From NCBI GenBank assembly GCA_003554005.1, contig PWEU01000232.1, positions 1 through 24,135 on the forward strand: 24,135 nt of DNA, given 5' to 3'. Source of the stretch: Nitriliruptoraceae bacterium (GTDB lineage Bacteria > Actinomycetota > Nitriliruptoria > Nitriliruptorales > Nitriliruptoraceae). Position 1 is the first letter of the stretch. Every line of letters begins with the position of its first letter. The position numbers were made by a program, and so were the translations under genes. Below are positions 15,535 through 21,806 of this stretch, one piece after another. The notes under the pieces are model-generated. The model was not told where the DNA came from. It worked only from the letters and a program-made list of their open reading frames with translations, and did not search any database.

Positions 15535-16440
15535 ATGGCTGGGGATGGGGCGTCGGCGGCGCCGGCACGCCTGCACCTCGTCGATGGCACCTACGAGCTG
15601 TTCCGCGCCCACTTCTCGAAGCGGCCCGCCCGTACCGACCCCCAGGGCCGGGACATCAAGGCGACCGTCGGGCTCGTGTCCAGCCTCCTGGCGCTGCTGG
15701 CCGACGAGGCCGAGGCCGTCCCCCACCTCGGCGTCGCCTTCGACCGACCGATCGAGAGCTGGCGCAACGAGGTCTTCGCGGGCTACAAGAGCTCGGCCGG
15801 CGTCGACCCGGCCCTGCTCGCCCAACTCGCCGACGCCGAGGTGGCCGTGGGCATCCTCGGGGTGCACGTCTGGCGCTGCGAGCGCGTCGAGGCCGACGAC
15901 CAGCTCGCCAGCGCCGCGGTCCGCTTCGCCCCCGAGGTGGGACAGGTCCGGATCCTCACGCCCGACAAGGACCTGGCCCAGGTGGTGCAGGCCAGCCGGA
16001 TCATCCAGGTGGACCGCTCCCGCGGCAGCGAGCGCGACGAGGACGCGGTGCGCGAGCGGTTCGGGGTGGCCCCGACCGCGATCCCCGACCTGCTGGCCCT
16101 GGTCGGCGACGACGCCGACGGCATCCCCGGGCTGCCGGGGATCGGGGCCCGGACCGCGGCCGCCCTGCTGGGCCACTACGGGGCGCTGGAGGCCATCCCC
16201 GAGGATCCCGCCGCATGGGAGGTGCCGGTGCGGGGCGCTGCCCGGATCGCGGCCACCCTCACCGAGCGGCGTGACGAGGCGCTGCGCTACCGCGAGCTCA
16301 CGCGGCTGGCGACCGACCTGGACCCGGGGGTGGGCCTCGCGGACCTGGCCTACGGCGGGGTGCCGCGGCGGCCCTACCTGGACTGGTGTGACGCGCTCGG
16401 CCTCGGCCAGCTGCGGGACCGGCCGCGACGGTGGGCGTGA
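15535..16440 (+). CDS. 5'-3' exonuclease, PolA N-terminal/FEN-like
   Basis: A stand-alone structure-dependent 5'-nuclease of the family that also forms the N-terminal domain of DNA polymerase I; likely removes flaps or RNA primers. It is 301 aa. The metal-binding acidic residues appear in order: D17 (HLVDGTYELFRAHF), D70 (VAFDRP), E119/D121/D122 (VEADDQLA), D144 and D146 (TPDKDLAQVV), and D192/D193/D195 (GDDADGIPG). A helix-hairpin-helix follows (GIPGLPGIGARTAAALLGHYG, 197-216). There is no polymerase or proofreading domain. ATG 15535 has AGGAGG at 15525-15530. It is followed after 6 bp by murJ, so the two are probably co-transcribed. Confidence 0.92.
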   Translation: MAGDGASAAPARLHLVDGTYELFRAHFSKRPARTDPQGRDIKATVGLVSSLLALLADEAEAVPHLGVAFDRPIESWRNEVFAGYKSSAGVDPALLAQLADAEVAVGILGVHVWRCERVEADDQLASAAVRFAPEVGQVRILTPDKDLAQVVQASRIIQVDRSRGSERDEDAVRERFGVAPTAIPDLLALVGDDADGIPGLPGIGARTAAALLGHYGALEAIPEDPAAWEVPVRGAARIAATLTERRDEALRYRELTRLATDLDPGVGLADLAYGGVPRRPYLDWCDALGLGQLRDRPRRWA

Positions 16441-16446
16441 CGCCCC

Positions 16447-18156
16447 ATGGATGACGCCGGACGGGCCGAGGGCCCGGCTCCCGAGGAGGTGCCGGGCGAC
16501 GGCGCCGCCGAGATGCGCCGCTCCTCCTCGCTGATCGCGGCCGGGATCGCGCTGTCGCGGATGTCCGGGCTGGTGCGCGACGCCGCGCTGGCGTTCTTCC
16601 TGGGTGCCAACGTGGGTGCCGATGCGTTCCGGGCGGCGCTCAAGATCCCGAACCTGCTGCAGAACCTCCTCGGGGAGGGGGTCCTGTCGGCCTCCTTCAT
16701 CCCGACCTACTCGCGCCTGCTGGCCGAGGACCGCGAGGAGGAGGCGGGCCGGGTGGCCGGTGCGGTCCTCGGGCTGCTGGTGGTCCTGGTCGGGGTGCTG
16801 GTGCTGCTGGGCGTGGTGTTCGCCGCGCCGCTGGTGCGCGTGATCACCCCCGGTTTCGTCGGTGAGCGCCTCGAGCTCACCGTCACCTTGGTGCGGATCA
16901 TGTTCCCTGGGGTCGGGCTGTTGGTGCTGTCCGCGTGGTGCCTCGGCGTGCTGAACGCCCACCGCAGGTTCTTCCTGTCCTACGTCGCCCCGGTGTTGTG
17001 GAACCTCGGGATCCTGATCGCGCTGGTGACGCTCGGGGCCTCGGCGCTGCTGGAGCCGGCAGTGGCCGCCGGCTGGGGCGGGGTGCTCGGCGGCGGGCTG
17101 CAGTTGATCGTGCAGGTCCCGACGGTGCGTCGGGTGCTGCGGGGCTCGCTCCGGCCGTCGCTGGACCACCGACGCGCCGGGGTACGCACGGTGCTGCGGG
17201 CCTTCGGGCCGATCGTGCTGGGGCGGGGGGTGGTGCAGCTCTCGGCCCTGGTGGAGCTGGCGGTCGCCTCGTTGCTGGCGGTCGGTGCCGTGGCGGTCCT
17301 CGGGTACGCCCAGACCTTCTACCTGCTGCCGATCGCGCTGTTCGGCATGAGCGTGGCGGCGGCGGAGCTGCCGTCGTTGTCCACGATGGGTTCCGCGGGC
17401 CGGGCGGCCTTGCGCGAGCGGCTGGATGCGGGCCTGGCCCGCAGCGCCTTCTTCGTGATGGGGGCCACGGTCGCCTACCTGCTGCTCGGTGGCGACATCA
17501 TCGACCTGCTGTTCGGCCGGGGCGCCTTCGACGCCGAGACCACCTTCCAGGTCGCGGCGGTGCTCGGGGTCTACAGCCTCGGGCTGCTCCCGGCCACGGC
17601 GTCCCGACTGCTCCAGTCGGTGCTGTACGCCGTCGACGACGCCCGCACCCCGGCGGTGATCGCCGGGATCCGGGTCGCCGTCGCGCTGGCGGTCGCGGTC
17701 CCCCTGATGTTCAACCTGGACCGCATCGTGGTCGACCTCGCCGAGCCCGCCGGCTTCGTGCTGGCCGAGGGTGCGCGTGTGCCCACCCTGGCAGCCCCCG
17801 ACCCCGCCCTGCGGGACGCCACCGAGAACCAGCTGCGGCTCGGCGCCGTGGGCCTGGCCGCCGGCTCCGTCGTCGGCTCGTGGCTCGAGTTCCTGCTGCT
17901 GCGCTGGCGGGTCACCCGCCTCACGGCCCGGCCGCGGCTGGGGGGTGGCACCCTGCTGCGCCTGGTGCTCGGGGCGTTGGCGAGCTTGCTTCTCGCCCCG
18001 GCGCTGATCCTGCTCGTGCCGGTGGGGGCGGGCTCGCTCACGCGGCTGGTGATCGTGGGGGGTGGCACCGGGATCACCTACCTGCTGGTGACGTGGGCGC
18101 TGCGGGTGCCGGAGTCCCGCCACCTCCTCGCCAGCCTCGGTCGGACGAGCCGGTGA
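16447..18156 (+). CDS. murJ: Lipid II flippase MurJ (MviN family)
   Basis: Polytopic membrane protein (569 aa, about 14 helices by hydrophobicity) that moves lipid-linked peptidoglycan precursor to the outer face of the membrane. The N-terminal signature ALSRMSGLVRDAALAFFLGA (35-54) holds the two conserved Arg (R38, R44), then GADAFRAALKIPNLLQNLLGEGVLSASFIPTYS. Many MurJ proteins have Arg where this one has Gln72 (KIPNLLQ instead of KLPNLLR). Later marks are YAQTFYLLPIALFGMSVAAAELP, LLFGRGAFD and ASRLLQSVLYAVDD. A hydrophilic N-terminal tail of about 24 residues precedes helix 1. ATG 16447 has no Shine-Dalgarno and may rely on coupling to the exonuclease stop 6 bp upstream; ATG 16513 is an alternative. 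There is no C-terminal pseudokinase as in mycobacterial MviN. Confidence 0.95.
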   Translation: MDDAGRAEGPAPEEVPGDGAAEMRRSSSLIAAGIALSRMSGLVRDAALAFFLGANVGADAFRAALKIPNLLQNLLGEGVLSASFIPTYSRLLAEDREEEAGRVAGAVLGLLVVLVGVLVLLGVVFAAPLVRVITPGFVGERLELTVTLVRIMFPGVGLLVLSAWCLGVLNAHRRFFLSYVAPVLWNLGILIALVTLGASALLEPAVAAGWGGVLGGGLQLIVQVPTVRRVLRGSLRPSLDHRRAGVRTVLRAFGPIVLGRGVVQLSALVELAVASLLAVGAVAVLGYAQTFYLLPIALFGMSVAAAELPSLSTMGSAGRAALRERLDAGLARSAFFVMGATVAYLLLGGDIIDLLFGRGAFDAETTFQVAAVLGVYSLGLLPATASRLLQSVLYAVDDARTPAVIAGIRVAVALAVAVPLMFNLDRIVVDLAEPAGFVLAEGARVPTLAAPDPALRDATENQLRLGAVGLAAGSVVGSWLEFLLLRWRVTRLTARPRLGGGTLLRLVLGALASLLLAPALILLVPVGAGSLTRLVIVGGGTGITYLLVTWALRVPESRHLLASLGRTSR

Positions 18157-18174
18157 CCACCCACCACGGCCGCG

Positions 18175-19176
18175 TCAGCCGGTGTGGGGGTCGAGGGCGC
18201 GCACCACGGCGTCGATGCTGGCGACGGGGTCGTCCCCGACCACCACGACCCGGGCGATGAGGTGGTCGAGCCCGGCGTCGGCGAAGCGACGCAGCAGCGG
18301 GGTGGGGTCGTCAGCCGGCGTCGCGGCCCACCCCAGGGCATCCAGGGTCTCCTCCCCCAGCGCCTCCGCCAGCCCCGTCCCGTCGGCGCCCGATCGGTGC
18401 GCGTCGCGGGCCCGCTCCAGCGCCGGGCCGAACCCCTGGCGCTCGAGGTGGGCGGCGTAGGCCGGTAGGGCGCCGTAGCGACCGATCTGGGTCGCCAGCG
18501 CCGCCCTGGCCGCGTCACGGTCCTCGGCCACCGCCAGCCGCACGTAGGTCGCGACCTCGACCTGCGACGGGTCCCGGCCCGCCTGACGGGCGCCGTCGCG
18601 GACCAGGCCTGCGGCCCGTGCCACCTCCTCGGCGCCGGCCCAGTTCAGCAGCGCCCCGTCGGCATGGGAGCCCGCCAGGGCGAGCATCCGGGGTCCCATG
18701 GCGGCGAGGTAGCGCGGGGTCGGTGGGGGCAGCGGGGACACCGCCAGGCGGAAGCGGCGGGAGGACAGGACCTCGCCGGTCACCTGGCTCTGGTCCCCCG
18801 CCTCCAGTTGCGCCAGGATCGTCAGCAGCTCCCGGCTGGCCGTGAGGGGCTTGACCACCTCGGCGCCGTGCCAGGGACCCATCGTCGCGCCGTGGCTGAC
18901 CCCCAGCCCGAGGAGGAACCGTCCCCCGCTGGCCTCCTGCAGGGTGGCCGAGGCCATGGCGAACTGGGCCGGGCTCCGGGTCCAGATCGGCGCGACCCCG
19001 ACGCCCACCAGCAGGTCGGTGGTCGCCGCCGCCCATGCCTGGCAGAGCAGGAGCGCGTCGCGCCCGTTGGCCTCGTTGGTCCACAGCGACGTGCACCCCG
19101 CCGCCTCCACGTGGGCGGCGATGCGTTGCTGCACCATCAGCGGCAGATCCTCGCTGACCCCTATCCCCAGCTGCAT
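18175..19176 (-). CDS. LLM-class F420-dependent oxidoreductase
   Basis: Luciferase-like TIM-barrel flavin/F420 enzyme, 333 aa; the actual substrate is unknown. Family marks are the opening QLGIGVSEDLPL, ASGGRFLLGLGVSHGATMGPWHG (read in two parts near 82-104) with the GLGVS motif, KPLTASRELLTIL, PRYLAAMGPRMLALAGSHADGALLNW in the middle, and the C-terminal helix FADAGLDHLIARVV. This layout matches actinobacterial coenzyme F420 members with TIGR-type short names rather than true bacterial luciferases. ATG 19176 follows GGAGGAGC with good spacing. It is convergent with murJ across only 18 bp and has no terminator there. DUF2017 lies 40 bp upstream on the same strand, with a small CGACCC/GGGTCG hairpin at 19193-19207 between them. 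Confidence 0.9.
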   Translation of the reverse strand: MQLGIGVSEDLPLMVQQRIAAHVEAAGCTSLWTNEANGRDALLLCQAWAAATTDLLVGVGVAPIWTRSPAQFAMASATLQEASGGRFLLGLGVSHGATMGPWHGAEVVKPLTASRELLTILAQLEAGDQSQVTGEVLSSRRFRLAVSPLPPPTPRYLAAMGPRMLALAGSHADGALLNWAGAEEVARAAGLVRDGARQAGRDPSQVEVATYVRLAVAEDRDAARAALATQIGRYGALPAYAAHLERQGFGPALERARDAHRSGADGTGLAEALGEETLDALGWAATPADDPTPLLRRFADAGLDHLIARVVVVGDDPVASIDAVVRALDPHTG

Positions 19177-19216
19177 CGTGGTGCTCCTCCCCCGACCCGA
19201 TGGGTCGTCCTGCTGC

Positions 19217-19720
19217 TCACGCCTGCCGGTCCCGCCCGTCCAGGATCGCCAGCAACTGCTCCTGCCACCAGCCCAGGTGGTCCATCACCGCGACCGGGTA
19301 GGCGAGCGGGTCGTCCTCCGCGAGCCGGTCCCGGTCCAGCGCTTCGATGTCGATGCGTGCGCCGATCGCGAGCCGGATGTCGTTGAGCACCCCGAGGACC
19401 AGCAGCGGCTCCTCCTCGGCGAGGTCCACCACGAGTCGGCCCCGCGAGCGTCGTCCGCGTTCCAGGAGCTCGAGCACCGCCTCGAGCCCCGCCAGCCGAT
19501 CGGCGAGCAGGGCGTCGGCCAGCAGGTCGCGCACCTCGCGGTCGGCGTCCGGGTCGCCGAGCACCGCCGGTGGGAACAGGCGGGCCACGACCGGGTCGTC
19601 CGGCCCCGGCTCCTCCAGCGCGGTCCGCAGCTCACCGGCGAGACGCGCCAGCAGGTCGACCTCCGGGGGGCGCAGCTGCAGCCGGATCCGCTCCCCGCGA
19701 CGCACGAAGGTGGCGGTCAC
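19217..19720 (-). CDS. DUF2017 family protein, ClpS-linked
   Basis: A 167-aa protein of the actinobacterial DUF2017 family; biochemical role unknown. It opens TATFVRRGERIRLQLRPPEV and contains PDADREVRDLLADALLADR, LAEEEPLLVLGVLNDIRLAIG and DDPLAYPVAVMDHLGWWQEQLLAIL, features I associate with this family. There is no signal peptide or membrane segment. GTG 19720 overlaps the clpS stop by GTGA, and the clpS-DUF2017 pair is a common gene order in Actinobacteria. That suggests a role near Clp-dependent proteolysis, but this is context only. Confidence 0.88.
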   Translation of the reverse strand: MTATFVRRGERIRLQLRPPEVDLLARLAGELRTALEEPGPDDPVVARLFPPAVLGDPDADREVRDLLADALLADRLAGLEAVLELLERGRRSRGRLVVDLAEEEPLLVLGVLNDIRLAIGARIDIEALDRDRLAEDDPLAYPVAVMDHLGWWQEQLLAILDGRDRQA

Positions 19721-20019
19721 GAGGGCCGCTCCATCGTGGCGCGCAGGCCGTAGCCGTGCAGGGCGTGGACGTAGCGCTCCGCCTGCTCCCGGGGCTCGGA
19801 GGCGACGAGCGCCCGGCCCTGCTCGTGGACCTCGAGCATCAGCTTGCGGGCGAGGGGATCGGGGAACCCGAACACCTGCTTGAAGACGAAGACGACGTAG
19901 GACATCAGGTTGACGGGATCGTCCCAGACGATCACGTCCCAGGGCAGGTCAGGGCTGACCTCGGACTCGGTCCTAATCTCGCGGACCGGCGTCGTCGACG
20001 GGCCAACGGCCTGAGCCAC
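19717..20019 (-). CDS. clpS: ATP-dependent Clp protease adaptor ClpS
   Basis: Binds proteins with Leu, Phe, Tyr or Trp at the N-terminus and hands them to the ClpA/ClpC chaperone of the Clp protease. It is 100 aa. The core PWDVIVWDDPVNLMSYVVFV (26-45) includes D33 and D34, the N-degron pocket acids; Trp32 stands where E. coli has Asn34, the usual actinobacterial form. Then KLMLEVHEQGRALVASEPRE (59-78) with pocket His65, and ERYVHALHGYGLRATME at the end. GTG 20019 is set by AAGGGA seven bases upstream. It overlaps DUF2017 by 4 bp. A palindrome overlapping a -10-like hexamer lies about 30-45 bp upstream. The Leu/Phe transferase gene aat in the same window supplies its substrates. Confidence 0.95.
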   Translation of the reverse strand: MAQAVGPSTTPVREIRTESEVSPDLPWDVIVWDDPVNLMSYVVFVFKQVFGFPDPLARKLMLEVHEQGRALVASEPREQAERYVHALHGYGLRATMERPS

Positions 20020-20049
20020 GGTGCGTCCCTTACGCAGCGCTCGGGTTGG

Positions 20050-20064
20050 GGACCGTACCGGTCC
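20050..20064 (-). promoter_or_regulatory. Palindrome over candidate clpS promoter
   Basis: GGACCG-TAC-CGGTCC (20050-20064) overlaps TACGGT on the minus strand (20057-20052), a TAnnnT -10 candidate that would start transcription about 25 nt before clpS. No good -35 is visible. It may be an operator. Confidence 0.35.
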
Positions 20065-20139
20065 ACTGGTGCCGGCGGCGGGTCGATCCACCGGGTATCG
20101 GCAGCCGCGGGGCCCGGTCCGAACCGGCGTGGATGCGGG

Positions 20140-20445
20140 TCAGCGCCGCCGGCGGCGGGCCATCCGACGCTGGCGCTCACGCTCCTCGAGCTCGTCCCAG
20201 GACGGCGGGTTCGCCATCGTCCGGCCCACGGGGTTCGCGGCCGGCGCGGCCTTGGTGACCGTCACCCCGGTCGCGGCCCGGCGCCGCCCTTCGGAGTCGC
20301 CGAGCTCGAACTCGACCTCGTCACCCGGACGCAGCTGACCCGACGAGACCTCGGTGGCGGCGACGTAGGCCTCGGACCCGTCGTCGACGGTGATGAAGCC
20401 GAAGTTGCGGTCGGTGTGGAAGACCTTGACACGTCCGGTGGGCAT
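20140..20445 (-). CDS. Cold-shock-domain protein with basic C-terminal tail
   Basis: A 101-aa protein with an N-terminal cold-shock fold (residues 1-65): PTGRVKVFHTDRNFGFITVD contains the RNP1-like RNFGFI, followed by DGSEAYVAATEV in place of the RNP2 DxFVHxS strand, then GDEVEFELGDSEGRRRAATGV. Canonical Csp proteins have VKWFN and VHFS; here Trp and the His-Phe pair are missing, so nucleic-acid stacking is probably weaker or altered. After a Pro/Ala linker the tail (81-101) is charged and ends with eight Arg in the last nine or ten residues, likely aiding RNA or DNA binding. ATG 20445 has GAGGT upstream. Transcribed toward clpS but separated by 120 bp with a likely promoter. Confidence 0.85.
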   Translation of the reverse strand: MPTGRVKVFHTDRNFGFITVDDGSEAYVAATEVSSGQLRPGDEVEFELGDSEGRRRAATGVTVTKAAPAANPVGRTMANPPSWDELEERERQRRMARRRRR

Positions 20446-20527
20446 GGGGTGGTGACCTCGGGGGTGCGCGGGCGGAGGGTGGTGGCCCGGGTGGGAGGCG
20501 CCGTGACGGCACGACACGGTTCGCCGA

Positions 20528-20547
20528 GCCGGTGGTCCGCCACCGGC
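20528..20547. terminator. Hairpin terminator 1 after the 20672-21735 gene cluster
   Basis: GCCGGTGG (20528-20535) and CCACCGGC (20540-20547) enclose loop TCCG. It is the distal member of a tandem pair downstream of the minus-strand cluster and upstream of the cold-shock gene. Confidence 0.68.
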
Positions 20548-20557
20548 GCAGGGCGGA

Positions 20558-20576
20558 CGGGCGAGGGGCTCGCCCG
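20558..20576. terminator. Hairpin terminator 2 (tandem)
   Basis: CGGGCGAG (20558-20565), loop GGG, then CTCGCCCG (20569-20576). It is met first by transcripts of the cluster ending at 20672 and, with the next hairpin, insulates the cold-shock gene. Confidence 0.68.
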
Positions 20577-20671
20577 GAGCGAACGGGGAGGGTAGCGGCT
20601 CGGGCTCGCTGACCGCGACCGGCGGAGGTGGCGATGGGGTGGTCGCTGCGCCGCCGGGGATCCCGGCTGGC

Positions 20672-20962
20672 TCAGCCCTGGGCCCAGGCCCAGGCCCGGG
20701 CCGCGTCCTCGACCTCCTCCAGCGCGCCCGTCACCAGGGCCTCGATGGGGGTGCGCCCCTCGAGGCGTCGCTGTTCGGTGGCGAACCAGCGGCCCGCCGC
20801 AGCATCGTCCACCCAGCCTTGCAGGAGCCGCAGCACGTCCAGGGCCGCCTCCAGTGGGGTGCGGGCCTGTCCGACGTCGGCGGCGACGAGCCGCTCGACC
20901 GGTTCGTCGCCGAGGACCTCCCTGAGCTCCGCCTCGTCGTCCAGCGGGTCGTCGCGGTACAC
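20672..20962 (-). CDS. MbcA/ParS/Xre-type toxin-binding-domain-like protein (DUF2384-like), no toxin partner
   Basis: A 96-aa protein. The C-terminal half, WFATEQRRLEGRTPIEALVTG followed by ALEEVEDAARAWAWAQG (59-96), resembles the antitoxin Xre/MbcA/ParS toxin-binding domain, where an (L)xGRTPxxxL motif precedes a helix. The N-terminal half is short and acidic with no helix-turn-helix that I can see. In RES-type toxin-antitoxin pairs this domain covers the toxin active site, but no RES-like gene is adjacent: downstream are only terminators. GTG 20962 lies 3 bp after the stop of the upstream small helical protein, so it is last in the cluster. The domain call is from a short motif; the functional call is open. 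Confidence 0.7.
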   Translation of the reverse strand: MYRDDPLDDEAELREVLGDEPVERLVAADVGQARTPLEAALDVLRLLQGWVDDAAAGRWFATEQRRLEGRTPIEALVTGALEEVEDAARAWAWAQG

Positions 20963-20965
20963 CGC

Positions 20966-21295
20966 TCAGCGCCGGTCACGGAGGTGGGCGTGCTCCTGCT
21001 CGCAGGCGAGGACGTAGGCCTCGGCCGCCTCGAGGCGTTCGGGGAGGCGGGCTCGCTCCTCACCGATCACCGCCAGACGAGCGGTCACCGCCTGCGACAG
21101 GGGCTGGTCGGTGTGCCGCAGCGCCCGGGCGAGGCGTCGGTCCACCGCATCGAGCAGGGCCTCGCCCTCGCTGGTGGTGCGCCGCAGCCGCTGGGCCTCG
21201 GCCAGCAGGTACTCGTCGTAGCGACGCAGCGCGTCCAGCTCCTCTCGCGCGCGCAGCAGGGCGAAGTAGGCAGCCTCGACCTCGTCGCGGGGCAT
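20966..21295 (-). CDS. Hypothetical small helical protein (109 aa)
   Basis: Not recognised. The whole chain looks alpha-helical and highly charged, with Arg/Glu/Ala/Leu spacing suggestive of antiparallel coiled coil: VEAAYFALLRAREELDALRR, LLAEAQRLRR, ALLDAVDRRLARALR, ARLPERLEAAEAYVLACEQE. It has no signal peptide or metal motif, and a single Cys98. ATG 21295 lies 2 bp after the SRPBCC stop and its own stop lies 3 bp before the MbcA-like start, so the three genes are tightly coupled. Confidence 0.78.
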   Translation of the reverse strand: MPRDEVEAAYFALLRAREELDALRRYDEYLLAEAQRLRRTTSEGEALLDAVDRRLARALRHTDQPLSQAVTARLAVIGEERARLPERLEAAEAYVLACEQEHAHLRDRR

Positions 21296-21297
21296 GG

Positions 21298-21735
21298 TCA
21301 GGCCTGGGACTCGGCCTGGTCCTTCAGGCCGTTGAGCCCCTGCTCGAGGATCGCCCGGGCGGCCCGCTTCTTCATGAAGGCGGGCAGCGGGAGGTCCACG
21401 TCCACCTCGAGGCCGTAGTGCACCTCGGTGCCGCCGTCCTCGGTCTCGTACAGCCGGTACTCCCCGTTGAGTTGGGAGATGAGGTCACCCTCGACCAGGT
21501 GCCAGGTGATGTCGTAGTCGACGTACTGGTACTCGATCACGTAGTTGATCTCCGACACCTTCGCGTCGACGGTGAACCGCGCGCGGTGGGGTGACTCGTC
21601 GTCGTTGGCTTCGAGGACCTCGGTGGAGCGCACCCCGCCCGCCCACTCGGGGTAGGTCGACAGTTCCGTGATGACGTTCCACACCACGTCGGGTGCGGCG
21701 TCGATCTGCATCGTCTCCTTTACCTTCTGCCCCAC
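21298..21735 (-). CDS. SRPBCC (START/polyketide cyclase-like) family protein
   Basis: A 145-aa protein of the lipid/hydrophobic-ligand-binding SRPBCC fold. Typical features are the first strand and helix QKVKETMQIDAAPDVVWNVI (3-22), ELSTYPEWAGGVRSTEVLE (24-42), a long beta region with YVIEYQYVDYDITWHLVEGD, and the long C-terminal helix MKKRAARAILEQGLNGLKDQ (121-140). No catalytic residues are evident, so binding rather than catalysis is likely; ligand unknown. The frame is open upstream, but GTG 21735 has AGGAGGAG upstream and gives the family start. It begins the three-gene set running to 20672, 71 bp after the nuclease gene. Confidence 0.88.
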   Translation of the reverse strand: MGQKVKETMQIDAAPDVVWNVITELSTYPEWAGGVRSTEVLEANDDESPHRARFTVDAKVSEINYVIEYQYVDYDITWHLVEGDLISQLNGEYRLYETEDGGTEVHYGLEVDVDLPLPAFMKKRAARAILEQGLNGLKDQAESQA

Positions 21736-21785
21736 CGGTCTCTCCTCCTGCGCCGGATCGTGGCGTGCTGCCGTGACGCCGGCGG

Positions 21786-21791
21786 AGCCTA
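21786..21791 (-). promoter_or_regulatory. Candidate -10 for the SRPBCC gene
   Basis: TAGGCT on the minus strand inside the 71-bp gap after the nuclease gene. TTGCTC lies about 20 bp further upstream, longer than the ideal spacer. It would allow the SRPBCC set to be expressed apart from the genes upstream. Confidence 0.28.
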
Positions 21792-21806
21792 ACGTGCCGA
21801 GCGAGC

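Noticed and set aside
15502..18123. An open frame of about 870 codons on the minus strand, antisense to the exonuclease and murJ genes
   Set aside because: Its translation is low-complexity, dominated by Gln, Arg, His, Gly and Pro, without motifs, and fully opposes two well-supported genes. Long antisense frames are expected at this GC content.
20672..21295. A standard toxin-antitoxin module
   Set aside because: No RES-domain protein or other recognisable toxin adjoins the MbcA-like gene; the partner gene encodes a charged helical protein without toxin motifs.
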